A DNA stretch of 64,000 nt. It comes from an uncultured Tissierellia bacterium. Lineage in GTDB: Bacteria; Bacillota; Clostridia; Tissierellales; Peptoniphilaceae. The position numbers and the translations under genes are program-made. Position 1 is the first letter of the stretch. The number at the start of each line of letters is the position of its first letter. The notes beneath the pieces were generated by a model that was not told where the DNA came from, did not search any database, and saw nothing but the letters and a program-made list of their open reading frames with translations. Shown here piece by piece: positions 50,142-59,430 of the stretch. The stretch lies in NCBI GenBank assembly GCA_947253765.1, contig CAMYAK010000003.1, forward strand, positions 69,782-133,781, read 5' to 3'.

Positions 50142-50735
50142 TCAGCTGACTTCTATGTCATCATAGGCAAGCTCAACTGACGTTTCTCTTCCGAACATTG
50201 TGATTAAAGCCTTCAAGGTCTCTTTCTCCCGGTTAACCTCTTCAACCTTTGCGGTAAAGCCGGAGAAGGGCCCAAAAACAATATCAACAACATCCCCAAC
50301 ACTTACATTAATCTCCCTGCGATGTACCTGATCTCTTACCCCGAACTGTGCCACTTCCGTCGGTGTCAGAGGCACCGCCTGAGTACCTGTTCCGACGAAA
50401 CCTGTGACCCCGTTAGTATTTCTAATTAAATACCAGGATTGGGGGGTTACAATCATTTTTACCATCACATAACCGGGCAATATCTTTCTCTCCTTGATTA
50501 CCCTTTCGTTATTTTTAACTTCGGTGTATTTTTCAAGGGGAACTCTAACATCAAAAACATGTTCATCCTGGCGGTTCTCAATGATGTTCTTGATCTTATC
50601 TCTTACCTGGTTCTCATAGCCTGAGTATGTATGTATTACATACCAATTAGCATTCTCCGGAGACGGTTTTGAGTCATCCGAGGCCTGCTCAGATGTCTCT
50701 AGAGGCTTTTTTTCTTCGAAATTGTCCGGGAACAT
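50142..50735 (-). CDS. nusG: Transcription termination/antitermination factor NusG
   Basis: 197 residues: WYVIHTYSGYENQVRDKIKN, ERKILPGYVMVKMIVTPQSW, GFVGTGTQAVPLTPTEV, and the KOW domain VSVGDVVDIVFGPFSGFTAK. There is an N-terminal acidic extension of ~30 residues before the NGN domain. It binds RNA polymerase and links it to Rho or ribosomes. Between secE and rplK. Confidence 0.97.
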   Translation of the reverse strand: MFPDNFEEKKPLETSEQASDDSKPSPENANWYVIHTYSGYENQVRDKIKNIIENRQDEHVFDVRVPLEKYTEVKNNERVIKERKILPGYVMVKMIVTPQSWYLIRNTNGVTGFVGTGTQAVPLTPTEVAQFGVRDQVHRREINVSVGDVVDIVFGPFSGFTAKVEEVNREKETLKALITMFGRETSVELAYDDIEVS

Positions 50736-50751
50736 AAAAACCTCCGTTCGA

Positions 50752-50937
50752 CTACAGTATGATACCGATCAGCCACCCGAAAATAATATCTAAAGCCCAG
50801 CAAAACAGAGCCACTGCCAATGTTATTACCAGCGTGACTATGGTGTACTGAACCGCTTCAGAGGGACTCGGCCACTGAATCTTTTTGTATTCCACCCGGG
50901 AAGCCTGTAAGCGTCCCATATCTCTTTTTTCAGCCAT
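50752..50937 (-). CDS. secE: Preprotein translocase subunit SecE
   Basis: 61 residues: EYKKIQWPSPSEAVQYTIVT, the conserved SecE stretch, and one membrane helix (LVITLAVALFCWALDIIFGW). Clamps SecY in the translocon. Between rpmG and nusG. Confidence 0.96.
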   Translation of the reverse strand: MAEKRDMGRLQASRVEYKKIQWPSPSEAVQYTIVTLVITLAVALFCWALDIIFGWLIGIIL

Positions 50938-50946
50938 GTCTGCTCC

Positions 50947-51096
50947 TTACTTCGTTTCCCTGTGCAAAGTGTGCTTTTTGCATACCGGGCAATATTTGCG
51001 CAGCTCCAGGCGTCCTTCTACGTTTTTTTTGTTTTTGGTGGTATCGTAGTTTCTGTTTTTGCACTCTGTGCATGCTAATTTAACTTTTTCAGTCAT
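50947..51096 (-). CDS. rpmG: 50S ribosomal protein L33
   Basis: 49 residues: [40 protein letters not shown], with two CxxC pairs, the zinc-binding (C+) form. ATG 51096 follows AGGAGGAAATAC; an ATG 16 codons upstream gives a non-family extension. First gene of the operon. Confidence 0.96.
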   Translation of the reverse strand: MTEKVKLACTECKNRNYDTTKNKKNVEGRLELRKYCPVCKKHTLHRETK

Positions 51097-51179
51097 GTAT
51101 TTCCTCCTACTCCCAAAATTTATCGGCCGGCCTTTTCTGCGCACTCAAAAAAAACCGTTAACGGCCAATACAGAACATC

Positions 51180-51208
51180 ATATTAGCACAGTTAAAAAAT
51201 CATTGCAA
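51180..51208 (-). promoter_or_regulatory. Promoter of the rpmG-secE-nusG operon
   Basis: Minus strand TTGCAA (51208-51203), 17 bp, TAATAT (51185-51180), about 85 bp before the rpmG start. Confidence 0.65.
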
Positions 51209-51367
51209 GGGAAAAATGAGATAAATGGCTATTTTGAAAGGGTTTGGCACAAAAATCGCATATTAAATTTCCAATTGGTATTGGATGCTATATAAAAATT
51301 ATAAAATTCGATTTGTATAAGAAAAATTGGTTATCATATATGCTTAGAACGCTTTTATATTTGAAAT

Positions 51368-51396
51368 TTGAAATTCTGAAAATTTATTAATATAAT
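51368..51396 (+). promoter_or_regulatory. Promoter of the cation efflux gene
   Basis: TTGAAA (51368-51373), 17 bp, TATAAT (51391-51396), with a short leader to ATG at 51428. Confidence 0.7.
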
Positions 51397-51427
51397 GGCG
51401 GACAATCTGAATTTTTGGGAGTAAGTG

Positions 51428-52594
51428 ATGACAAGTTTTTTGATAAAGCGCTTTGTAAATGCTGATTCCGGCAAGGGAGAAGCACGAAAACAATACGGCA
51501 ACCTTTCTTCTGTGGTAGGCATAGTTGTAAATGTTTTTCTGTCCATAGTCAAGGTCTGCATAGGGCTGCTGAGCGGATCCATAGCCATCCTGGGTGACGG
51601 TATCAATAACGTGGCAGATTCCGGTTCGGCAATTATATCGCTGGCCAGCTTTCACATTGGCGCCAAGCCCGCGGACAAGGACCACCCCTTCGGCCATGCC
51701 AGGTTTGAATACATAAGTTCCAGCATCGTCGCTATTTCGATTATACACATAGCTGTAGGCCTGTTCAGGGGATCTATTAATAAAATTATGACTCCCGACA
51801 TCTTGACCGGAAACTTTTTGATGTATTCCGTCCTGATAGTTTCAATACTCGCGAAAATATGGCTTTATCTTTTCTATAAAAAAATCGGCACCACCATTGA
51901 TTCCGGCCTTATCTTGGCCAATGCTGACGACTCGATGGCGGATGTTCTGTCCACATCCTCTATTCTATTGGCAACTGTTATATCTGCTTTGACCGGAAGA
52001 AACCTTGACGGCTACATGGGCGTTGTCGTTTCTATTATTATCTTCAAGTCAGGTTTTGATATTATGCGGACCACCTTTAACCACCTTATGGGGGCTCTCC
52101 CGGATCACAGGGATGTAAAGCACATTGAGAACTACCTGCTCTCCTTTGAGGGAGTACTGGGTATCCACGACCTTATCATGCATGACTATGGCCCCGGCAG
52201 AACTTTTGTGACCGTCCATATTGAGGTCGACGCCGATAAGAGCATACTTGAAAGTCATGCCCTGGTTGACCACATAGAAAGGCAGATAAAAGCTGATGAA
52301 GGGATTTCCTTAACAATTCATATGGACCCCTTGGAAATAAATGACCCCAAAACAAAGGAGCTTATAAAAAAAATTGACAGCCTTGTGAAGGCCCTAAATC
52401 CGGTATACTCAATTCACGATTTTCGCGTAGTTGATTCGGGAAAATATACCAATGTGGTTTTCGATGTCCTTATTCCCGCCGATGCCAAAGAAGACGATGC
52501 CGATATTGAAGCCAGGATAAAAAATATTATCAAGGCCCTCCGGCCTGACTTGGTCCCGGTTATTGTGATTGATAGGGACTATATTGATATGTAA
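51428..52594 (+). CDS. Cation diffusion facilitator family transporter
   Basis: 388 residues. Six membrane helices; metal-site motifs GDGINNVADSGSAII (helix 2) and ANADDSMADVLSTSS (helix 5); HPFGHARFEYISSSI between helices 2 and 3. The C-terminal cytosolic domain is doubled: a metallochaperone-like part (LLSFEGVLGIHDLIMHDYGP) and a further similar half (VKALNPVYSIHDFRVVDSGK). Exports divalent metals (Mn, Zn or Fe) by proton antiport. ATG 51428 has GGGAG upstream; a GTG one codon earlier is unlikely. Confidence 0.9.
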   Translation: MTSFLIKRFVNADSGKGEARKQYGNLSSVVGIVVNVFLSIVKVCIGLLSGSIAILGDGINNVADSGSAIISLASFHIGAKPADKDHPFGHARFEYISSSIVAISIIHIAVGLFRGSINKIMTPDILTGNFLMYSVLIVSILAKIWLYLFYKKIGTTIDSGLILANADDSMADVLSTSSILLATVISALTGRNLDGYMGVVVSIIIFKSGFDIMRTTFNHLMGALPDHRDVKHIENYLLSFEGVLGIHDLIMHDYGPGRTFVTVHIEVDADKSILESHALVDHIERQIKADEGISLTIHMDPLEINDPKTKELIKKIDSLVKALNPVYSIHDFRVVDSGKYTNVVFDVLIPADAKEDDADIEARIKNIIKALRPDLVPVIVIDRDYIDM

Positions 52595-52627
52595 TAAAAA
52601 AGAGAGGATTAATCCTCTCTTTTTTAA
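52595..52627. terminator. Bidirectional terminator between efflux gene and tRNA-Pro(CGG)
   Basis: AAAAAAGAGAGGATT pairs with AATCCTCTCTTTTTT, symmetric with T-runs on both strands. Confidence 0.85.
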
Positions 52628-52628
52628 A

Positions 52629-52702
52629 TCGGAGTGAGAGGATTCGAACCTCCGGCCTCCTGCTCCCGAAGCAGGCGCGCTACCGAGCTGCGCTACACCC
52701 CG
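52629..52702 (-). tRNA. tRNA-Pro (anticodon CGG)
   Basis: 74 nt cloverleaf: acceptor CGGGGTG/CACTCCG with discriminator A, anticodon stem CCTGC/GCAGG around TTCGGGA (anticodon CGG), T-loop GTTCGAATC. CCA not encoded. Confidence 0.95.
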
Positions 52703-52785
52703 TAATATATTTCTATAGCTTTAGAATTCTAACATATGTGTCCCTGCCAATGCAAGGCATCCATTTGAAATTACCATTAAACATA

Positions 52786-52815
52786 AAAAAGACGGCGCGG
52801 TGTGCCGTCTTTTTT
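52786..52815. terminator. Terminator after tRNA-Pro(TGG)
   Basis: AAAAAAGACGGC, seven-base loop, GCCGTCTTTTTT. Symmetric; lies directly downstream of the minus-strand tRNA gene. Confidence 0.85.
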
Positions 52816-52817
52816 AA

Positions 52818-52891
52818 TCGGGGCGAAGGGATTCGAACCCCCGGCCTCATGGTCCCAAACCACGCGCGCTACCGAGCTGCGCCACGCCCCG
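52818..52891 (-). tRNA. tRNA-Pro (anticodon TGG)
   Basis: 74 nt cloverleaf: acceptor CGGGGCG/CGCCCCG with discriminator A, anticodon stem CGTGG/CCATG around TTTGGGA (anticodon TGG), T-loop GTTCGAATC. Closely similar to the tRNA-Pro(CGG) 116 bp away, suggesting duplication. Confidence 0.95.
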
Positions 52892-52931
52892 AAGATGAAT
52901 GCATCATAAATATCTTCTAAGAGACCCGTTT

Positions 52932-52960
52932 AATATACCACAGCCGGCCGTTTTAATCAA
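52932..52960 (-). promoter_or_regulatory. Promoter of the tRNA-Pro genes
   Basis: Minus strand TTGATT (52960-52955), 17 bp, TATATT (52937-52932), about 40 bp before the tRNA-Pro(TGG) 5' end. Confidence 0.6.
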
Positions 52961-53046
52961 CATTTCCGGCTGTTAATCTCTTGCACAAATTTGATCTAAT
53001 TCTCGAGTGATATAATTATTAATCATAAAGAATGAAAGGAGCCCCC

Positions 53047-54417
53047 ATGAATAAGAAAAACAAGCTTGAAAGCGAAAGTATTGGAAAATTACTTTTATCC
53101 CTATCTCTTCCGGCAATACTGGGTCAGCTGGTAAGCCTTATATATAACCTTGTGGACAGAATTTACATCGGTCATATGACCGATGTTGGAGGCTTGGCCC
53201 TTACGGGCGTCGGCATAACCGCCCCTCTAATTCTGATGATTGCCGCTTTTGCTCAACTCATAGGCATGGGAGGCGTTCCGCTTGCTTCAATAAAAATGGG
53301 AGAACATAAGAAAGAAGAAGGCGAAAGGATTTTGGGAAATTCTTTTTCGGCCTTGGCCATCTGCTCATTAATTCTTATGGTCATATTTTTTGTTTTTATG
53401 ACTCCCCTGCTTAAACTATTCGGAGCCAGCACAGAAACCTTGGATTACGCTTATCAATACCTTGAAATATATGTCCTGGGCACGCCTTTTGTAATGATGA
53501 CTATAGGCATGAACCCCTATATTACGGGACAGGGATTTGCCACAAAAGGCATGATGACCGTATCAATCGGTGCCATAATAAATATAGTACTCGACCCGAT
53601 TTTTATTTTCACATTTAACATGGGCGTTAAGGGTGCCGCCTTGGCCACAATCATATCCCAGGCAATATCCGCAATCTGGGTCCTATATTTTTTAAGCGGC
53701 AAAAAGACCCTGCTTAAGCTCAGAAAAAAGAATTTCTCCATAAGCTCAGAGATTCTCATACCAATGATAAAGCTGGGACTTTCCCCATTTATTATGACAA
53801 TTACCGAATCCCTTTTAATAATTTCATTCAACGCCAACCTACAGCGCTATGTCGGGGATTTAGGCGTTGGAGCCATGACCATACTCTCATCATGCATGCA
53901 GTTTGTTTTCCTGCCGCTGAGCGGCCTGACCCAAGGGGCCCAACCTATAACCTCTTACAACTATGGTGCTGAAAATGTTGAAAGGGTCAAGGACAGCTTC
54001 AAGTATCTTTTCATAATATCTGTGACCTACTCCTGCCTGATCTGGCTGGCTATGATGATTTTCCCGGGTTTCTTCGCATCTCTCTTTACTTCCGACCAAG
54101 CTATAATCAGGGCCTCTTCATATGGGTTGAGAATATATATTGCAGGTGCCTTTGCATTGGGCGTCCAGATATCATGTCAGCAGACCTTTATAGCCCTTGG
54201 CAATGCTAAAAGCTCACTGTTCCTGGCAATCCTGAGAAAAATAATTCTTCTCATCCCCCTCATCTATATCCTGCCTCACTTTTTGACAAAAAAATATGCC
54301 GCGATCCTTATTGCCGAGCCTATATCCGATATAGTCGCAGCAGGAGTCACAGCATATATGTTTTTTAAAGAGTTTAAGATTCTCATTCTTGAAATGAAGT
54401 ATAGAAAACTCAATTAA
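53047..54417 (+). CDS. MATE-family efflux transporter
   Basis: 456 residues with 12 membrane helices; N-terminal NKLESESIGKLLLSLSLPAI and LVDRIYIGHMTDVGGLALTG are typical of MATE pumps, as are ALATIISQAISAIWVLYFLS and GLTQGAQPITSYNYGAENVE. It expels drugs or metabolites by ion antiport; substrate unknown. ATG 53047 follows AAAGGAGC. An extended -10 (TGATATAAT) lies about 40 bp upstream. Confidence 0.92.
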   Translation: MNKKNKLESESIGKLLLSLSLPAILGQLVSLIYNLVDRIYIGHMTDVGGLALTGVGITAPLILMIAAFAQLIGMGGVPLASIKMGEHKKEEGERILGNSFSALAICSLILMVIFFVFMTPLLKLFGASTETLDYAYQYLEIYVLGTPFVMMTIGMNPYITGQGFATKGMMTVSIGAIINIVLDPIFIFTFNMGVKGAALATIISQAISAIWVLYFLSGKKTLLKLRKKNFSISSEILIPMIKLGLSPFIMTITESLLIISFNANLQRYVGDLGVGAMTILSSCMQFVFLPLSGLTQGAQPITSYNYGAENVERVKDSFKYLFIISVTYSCLIWLAMMIFPGFFASLFTSDQAIIRASSYGLRIYIAGAFALGVQISCQQTFIALGNAKSSLFLAILRKIILLIPLIYILPHFLTKKYAAILIAEPISDIVAAGVTAYMFFKEFKILILEMKYRKLN

Positions 54418-54445
54418 GTCAAGACCTGCATCCTTTATCAGGATC

Positions 54446-55504
54446 TCAACCTGTTCTAAGTCTCTCCCTGTCCTTGATCTGCTTTCTGGCAGCCTGTGAG
54501 AATATGACGTCCGAAGGATCCCACTTCTTAATCCTGCTGAAAGCCGCTTCACATCCCCTAACCTGTGAAATTATGGGGTTGTCTATCCGGTGAACATCTA
54601 TTGAGAGCTCCTCAGCAATCATGCTGTCCAGTCCCCTTATCAACGATCCGCCTCCGGTAAGCAAAATCCCTCGATCATATAGGTCTGCCGCCAATTCCGG
54701 CGGAGTCTGAGCTAGGGTTTCATGAATAGCTCCGACGATCTTCCTGAGCTCACCTTCCAAGGCCTCATGAACATCGGCCCCGGTCACCGTAATAGCTGAC
54801 GGAAGGCCGTCGCTAAGTCCCCTGCCCCTTACAAGCATACTTGAGGACTTATCATTCTCTGATCCGCACCCCAATTCTTTTTTTATGGTCTCCGCAGTCT
54901 TCTCTCCGATTATTACATTGTATTTTTTGCTTACCATATCTGATATGGCCAGGTCAAAATCCAAACCTGCAGTTCTTATGCAAGTGGAGATGACAATCTC
55001 TCCCATAGAAATGATAGCAATATCAGTTATTCCGCCGCCGATATCCGCCACCATATATCCCCCGGGTCTGTATATGTCCAGGCCCAGTGCCAGACAAGCC
55101 GCTATGGGACTTTCAAGCAGATAAACATTGTGGGCCCCCGCAGCCTTTGCCAGTTGATATATGGCCCTGATCTGGATCTGGCTGACATTGGACGGCACCG
55201 TCATTATCACGTCCGGAGAAATAAAGCCCTTCTGGCCGGCCTTTCGAATATAGTATTTTAAAAGCCTTTCGGCTGATTTATAATCATCAATTACTCCGGC
55301 CTTGACCGGCCTCTTTGCCGCAATATTTCCCGGAGTCCTGCCGGGCATCCTTTCAGCCTGAGAACCCAAGGCAACTATCTCATCCGTAAATATATCATAG
55401 GCAATAATACATGGCTCATTTACAGACAGGCCCTTTGGGGCTGTCCGCAAACGAAAATAGGTGGTTCCCATATCAATTGCCAAGTTTTTCCGAAATAAGG
55501 CCAT
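54446..55504 (-). CDS. MreB/Mbl-family cell-shape actin
   Basis: 352 residues: AIDMGTTYFRLRTAPKGLSV (phosphate 1), RPVKAGVIDDYKSAERLLKY, PSNVSQIQIRAIYQLAKAAG, MVADIGGGITDIAIISMGEI (phosphate 2), ILLTGGGSLIRGLDSMIAEE (adenosine). MreB-like filaments guide wall synthesis. The DMGTTYFRL loop differs from the usual DLGTANT, so it may be a divergent paralogue. Last gene of the ispD-ispF-metK group; no mreC or mreD nearby. Confidence 0.88.
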   Translation of the reverse strand: MALFRKNLAIDMGTTYFRLRTAPKGLSVNEPCIIAYDIFTDEIVALGSQAERMPGRTPGNIAAKRPVKAGVIDDYKSAERLLKYYIRKAGQKGFISPDVIMTVPSNVSQIQIRAIYQLAKAAGAHNVYLLESPIAACLALGLDIYRPGGYMVADIGGGITDIAIISMGEIVISTCIRTAGLDFDLAISDMVSKKYNVIIGEKTAETIKKELGCGSENDKSSSMLVRGRGLSDGLPSAITVTGADVHEALEGELRKIVGAIHETLAQTPPELAADLYDRGILLTGGGSLIRGLDSMIAEELSIDVHRIDNPIISQVRGCEAAFSRIKKWDPSDVIFSQAARKQIKDRERLRTG

Positions 55505-55525
55505 GGACCTCTCCTCCTGAAATAG

Positions 55526-56713
55526 TTATTTTAAAGCATCCAAAAGATCTTGGACACGGTCAGTCTTTTCCCAAGCAAAGTCCTGGTCTTCCCTGCCGAA
55601 ATGACCATAGGCAGCTGTTTTTGAATATATTGGTCTCTTTAAATCCAACTGGTCTACAATGGCCTTGGGTCTGAAGTCGAACACTTTCCAAACCAGGTCG
55701 ATAAGCTTGTCATCTCCAAGTTTTGAGGTTCCGAAGCTGTTTACGTCCAGGGAGAAGGGTTCAGCCCTGCCAATGGCATAGGACAGTTCAATTTCAACCT
55801 CATCGCACAAACCGGCAGCCACCAGATTCTTTGCCACGTACCTTGCATAGTATGCGGCTGACCTGTCGACTTTTGAAGGATCCTTACCGGAAAAAGCTCC
55901 GCCCCCGTGATGGGCCCTGTCACCATAGGTGTCAACAATCAGCTTCCTCCCGGTCAATCCAGAGTCCGCTGCAGGTCCACCCAGTTCAAAGCGACCTGTC
56001 GGATTCACATGGAATTTGGTTTCAGAATCGAGCAGCATTGGATCTATGACCGGACAAACCACATTCATCCAAAGTTCTTCTTTAAGCTCCTTCATAGATA
56101 TATCAGGCCCGTGCTGGGTTGATATGAGTATGGCGTCAACCCTTTTTGCCTTGCCGTTTTCATACTCTATACTTACCTGGGTTTTCCCGTCAGGTCTAAG
56201 ATTCTTAACAATGCCTTTTTTCCTGACATAAGACAATCTACGGCTCAGTCTGTTTGCCAAATCTGCCGTCATTGGCATATAAGTCTCGGTCTCGTTGTTC
56301 GCATAGCCAAACATGATGCCCTGGTCCCCGGCCCCCTGAAAATCAAGATTATCAGACTGGCCCTCCCTGGCCTCTTCGGACTTGTCAACTCCTATGGCTA
56401 TGTCTCCCGACTGCTCATGCATGCACACAATAACCGCACAAGCATTTCCGTCCATACCTGAATCGGTCGAATCATATCCTATTTCAACAAGCTTTTTTCT
56501 GGCAATTGATTCCAGGTCTATATGGGCCTTGGTATTTATTTCTCCCATTATAAAAACTATGCCCTTTGTTGCAACTACCTCACAAGCACACCTGGACTCG
56601 GGATCCTTCTTAAGCATAGCATCGAGAACCGCATCCGCAATCTGGTCACAAACCTTGTCGGCATGTCCCTCGGTAACTGATTCGGCCGTCAATAAGCGAC
56701 GATTTTTACTCAT
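55526..56713 (-). CDS. metK: S-adenosylmethionine synthetase
   Basis: 395 residues: LLTAESVTEGHADKVCDQIA, GAGDQGIMFGYANNET (ATP site), DTYGDRAHHGGGAFSGKDPS, YAIGRAEPFSLDVNSFGT. Makes SAM from ATP and methionine. It lies 12 bp after ispF, leaving no space for a SAM riboswitch, so it is transcribed with upstream genes. Confidence 0.98.
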   Translation of the reverse strand: MSKNRRLLTAESVTEGHADKVCDQIADAVLDAMLKKDPESRCACEVVATKGIVFIMGEINTKAHIDLESIARKKLVEIGYDSTDSGMDGNACAVIVCMHEQSGDIAIGVDKSEEAREGQSDNLDFQGAGDQGIMFGYANNETETYMPMTADLANRLSRRLSYVRKKGIVKNLRPDGKTQVSIEYENGKAKRVDAILISTQHGPDISMKELKEELWMNVVCPVIDPMLLDSETKFHVNPTGRFELGGPAADSGLTGRKLIVDTYGDRAHHGGGAFSGKDPSKVDRSAAYYARYVAKNLVAAGLCDEVEIELSYAIGRAEPFSLDVNSFGTSKLGDDKLIDLVWKVFDFRPKAIVDQLDLKRPIYSKTAAYGHFGREDQDFAWEKTDRVQDLLDALK

Positions 56714-56725
56714 TTATTTCTCCTC

Positions 56726-57214
56726 CTATATTTCTCTGATAAGCAAAATCTGAGCAAAAGCCGCTAAACCCTCTTCTCTGCCAACCGGTCCCAAGCCTTC
56801 AGTCGTCGTTGCTTTAACAGAAATTTTTTCTTTATCCACTTTCATTACGCTTGCTATATTTTCTCTCATCTCATCTATGTATGGAGCGAGCTTCGGTCTC
56901 TGGCAGCATACAACGGAATCAACATTATTTACTTTCCAGCCCTTCTCAACAACTATTTTCATCACCCTGTCCAAAAGAACCATCGATGAGATATCTTTGT
57001 ATTGGGGATCCGTGTCCGGAAAGAGCTTGCCAATATCGCCCAAAACCAGGGCTCCGCACAGTCCGTCCATTATAGCATGGACAAGGACGTCCGCATCCGA
57101 ATGTCCCAACAGTCCCTTTTCAAAGGCCACATTGACTCCGCCTAAGATGAGTTTTCTTCCTTCCACAAGCCGGTGAACATCATAGCCCAAACCGGTCCTG
57201 AGATCAATATTCAT
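56726..57214 (-). CDS. ispF: 2-C-methyl-D-erythritol 2,4-cyclodiphosphate synthase
   Basis: 162 residues: LRTGLGYDVHRLVEGRKLIL (metal ligands D and H), LLGHSDADVLVHAIMDGLCG, GDIGKLFPDTDPQYK, ATTTEGLGPVGREEGLAAFA. Step five of the MEP isoprenoid pathway. ATG 57214 overlaps the ispD stop by 11 bp and has GGAGG upstream. Confidence 0.97.
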   Translation of the reverse strand: MNIDLRTGLGYDVHRLVEGRKLILGGVNVAFEKGLLGHSDADVLVHAIMDGLCGALVLGDIGKLFPDTDPQYKDISSMVLLDRVMKIVVEKGWKVNNVDSVVCCQRPKLAPYIDEMRENIASVMKVDKEKISVKATTTEGLGPVGREEGLAAFAQILLIREI

Positions 57215-57923
57215 CAAAACCTCCAGCCTTTACTATTTGACGTGCCAAGAGCAGGTCAAACGGTTTTGTTATCTTTATATTATACTCTTCTCCGGCGTAT
57301 ATGGCGACCTTACCACCTGCATTTGAAACAATTGCGGCATCATCCGTTGGGAAATAATTTTCATTATATGCCCTTTCATAGCCCTTAATAATGGCATCTT
57401 TTTTGAAAATTTGAGGTGTTTGAGCCCTATAAAGTTTTGATCTGTCAGGATGGCCGTCAATGAGGTCCCCCGCCTCTGAGAATTTTACCGTGTCGGTTAT
57501 CGGGATAGCCGCTATGGCCCCATCTACATCACCTTGGCCAAGTCTCTCCAGGCCCCTTTCTATAAGCCCCCGATTTAAGAAGGGCCTGGCTCCGTCCTGG
57601 ATCATCACGATATCTGTTTCCTTGGGCAGGGCCCTAAGTCCCTCACGAATGCTGTCCATACGCTCATTACCGCCTTCAACCAGGATAACATTGTCCTCGG
57701 GTCCAAATATCTTTTTTACGGTATTTTCCCTGACGTAATCCATATCTTCTTTTTTTAATATAACGATGCAGCAGGAAACAAGGCCCGACTTTTTTATTGC
57801 CCTAAGGGTCCTTTCCAAAACGCACTTGTCACCCAGGCCCATGAGGATCTTGTTCTTATTCGGTCCCATTCTCCTGCTTTGTCCGGCAGCCGCCACCAGG
57901 CAACTGATATAGGTTTTATTCAT
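57204..57923 (-). CDS. ispD: 2-C-methyl-D-erythritol 4-phosphate cytidylyltransferase
   Basis: 239 residues: SCLVAAAGQSRRMGPNKNKI (CTP binding), VEGGNERMDSIREGLRALPK, IVMIQDGARPFLNRGLIERG, YRAQTPQIFKKDAIIKGYER. Step three of the MEP pathway. The ATG at 57923 follows GAGGGGAGA; an upstream ATG would enter the SAF-dehydrogenase gene. Followed by ispF. Confidence 0.96.
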   Translation of the reverse strand: MNKTYISCLVAAAGQSRRMGPNKNKILMGLGDKCVLERTLRAIKKSGLVSCCIVILKKEDMDYVRENTVKKIFGPEDNVILVEGGNERMDSIREGLRALPKETDIVMIQDGARPFLNRGLIERGLERLGQGDVDGAIAAIPITDTVKFSEAGDLIDGHPDRSKLYRAQTPQIFKKDAIIKGYERAYNENYFPTDDAAIVSNAGGKVAIYAGEEYNIKITKPFDLLLARQIVKAGGFDEY

Positions 57924-57942
57924 ATTCTCCCCTCTGATGGTC

Positions 57943-59199
57943 TCAGCCCAGCTCCCTGTCCTGTCTTTCTCTAAGCGTATAAATATGTGTGGACTTGTCA
58001 ATGTCCACGTCATCCAAGGTCAGGATTTGGCCCTTCTTTACCGGCCTTTTACAAACCGTGTTTCCGGCTATCAGGCCGATCGGTATGTGTCTTTCCTTCT
58101 TTGTAATCTCGTGCTTCTCTATCTGCCCTCTAAGACAGAAGCCTCCCATTCCATCAAGCTTTTCGCCCGGAACCAGGTCTTTCTTTGCAACCGCAACAGT
58201 GTCACAAACCTGGCCATGTAAGGGGATTATGGCGTCGATGCCATATAGGCAGGCCTTGGCAATAGTCATGACCGTCTCCAAGCTTCCCAAATGGAAGGGT
58301 CTATAAAGTATATGGCGGTCCCCATCTTCCTTCAACATATAGTTAAGCTCATGTTCAACAAATTCATTTTGTCCCCTAACTATTGCAAAGACACCCGGAG
58401 CAATCCCATCTACATACTCAACTACACCATAGGAATTCAAAACTCCGCCTTCTTCTTTCAGCCTGAGTTTCTCGACTGTCCCCTGTAGATCTCCACTCAC
58501 TCCGTGCATTCCTGCTATGTCCGGAACGAAGCCTGTTGCATTGGCGAGGAGGTTCATTTCGGCCATTGTCTTGGACCCGTCTTTAAAAGATGCAAGCATT
58601 CTTGGATTCATACGCTTGCTCTTGGCCTCTTCCTCACAGGTTTCAGGATTGGCCTCAAAGTCCACCTTGTTGTTTTTTCCCTTGCCTATGACCAAAACTT
58701 CCATACCCATTGACTTGGCAAATTCATAGAGCTTAAAGGTCTCGGCCGGCTCATCACCCTCAGAACCTGTATAGATAAGATTTTTTTCTTGGAAAAGTTT
58801 ATATAGGATAGGCCCTGCAGCTATGTCCAGTTCCACGTTCAAAAGTACCATGTGCTTATTATGGTCAAGGCAGGCTTGGGCTATTTCGGCCCCTCCATTT
58901 ACGGACCCTGTAGCTTCAACGATAAGGTCTATTTCATCGCATTCAAGGAGGTCCCTATAATCATCGGTGGCAATGGGCATCTTCTCCTTATCTTTATGAA
59001 CTGATAAATTAAAATAGGTTTCGGCCGCCTCTTCTGCCTTATACAAATTATGATCACATATGCCTGAAAGTCTCATGCCCATAACAGTTGAAAGCTGTGC
59101 GGCCATGCCGAGTCCCATTTGACCGGCCCCTATAATTCCCACACTTATTGCCTTGTTATCTTTTTCCAGCGATAACAAATCTGTATATATTGTTGACAT
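57943..59199 (-). CDS. NAD(P)-dependent oxidoreductase with SAF domain (homoserine dehydrogenase-like)
   Basis: 418 residues. N-terminal Rossmann fold (ISVGIIGAGQMGLGMAAQLS), EATGSVNGGAEIAQACLDHN in the middle, and a C-terminal SAF-type part (GLIAGNTVCKRPVKKGQILT). This matches the family annotated as predicted homoserine dehydrogenase with a SAF domain; members act on varied sugar acids or related compounds, so the substrate here is unknown. It sits between an XRE regulator and ispD in one transcription unit. Confidence 0.8.
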   Translation of the reverse strand: MSTIYTDLLSLEKDNKAISVGIIGAGQMGLGMAAQLSTVMGMRLSGICDHNLYKAEEAAETYFNLSVHKDKEKMPIATDDYRDLLECDEIDLIVEATGSVNGGAEIAQACLDHNKHMVLLNVELDIAAGPILYKLFQEKNLIYTGSEGDEPAETFKLYEFAKSMGMEVLVIGKGKNNKVDFEANPETCEEEAKSKRMNPRMLASFKDGSKTMAEMNLLANATGFVPDIAGMHGVSGDLQGTVEKLRLKEEGGVLNSYGVVEYVDGIAPGVFAIVRGQNEFVEHELNYMLKEDGDRHILYRPFHLGSLETVMTIAKACLYGIDAIIPLHGQVCDTVAVAKKDLVPGEKLDGMGGFCLRGQIEKHEITKKERHIPIGLIAGNTVCKRPVKKGQILTLDDVDIDKSTHIYTLRERQDRELG

Positions 59200-59204
59200 C
59201 CCTT

Positions 59205-59423
59205 TTACGATTCCCTTTCATTTTTGCTATATTCCAAAATATCTCCCGGCTGACAATCAAGGACCTTACAGATTTCTTCCAATGTCGAGAACCTGATGGC
59301 CCTGGCCTTTCCGGTTTTTAAGATTGATAGATTGCTCATGGTGACCCCGACCTTGTTTGACAGCTCGGTTAAGCTCATCTTCCTTTTGGCCAAGACCACG
59401 TCAAGATTAACAATAATTCCCAT
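59205..59423 (-). CDS. XRE-family HTH regulator (YozG-like)
   Basis: 72 residues: IVNLDVVLAKRKMSLTELSN, KVGVTMSNLSILKTGKARAI, RFSTLEEICKVLDCQPGDIL. The tiny Cro/C1-type regulator typically encoded with DUF2975 membrane proteins, as here (7 bp apart). It may control its own operon. Confidence 0.9.
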   Translation of the reverse strand: MGIIVNLDVVLAKRKMSLTELSNKVGVTMSNLSILKTGKARAIRFSTLEEICKVLDCQPGDILEYSKNERES

Positions 59424-59430
59424 TTTTCCC

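Larger units (their letters stand above)
51097..51427. other. Divergent intergenic region between rpmG and the cation efflux gene
   Basis: About 330 bp with no gene. It holds two divergent promoters (51180-51208 minus, 51368-51396 plus) separated by AT-rich sequence that contains a few short direct repeats (TTGAAATT) but no clear operator. Confidence 0.6.

Noticed and set aside
55507..56740. SAM riboswitch before metK
   Set aside because: Only 12 bp separate ispF and metK and no S-box features are seen.
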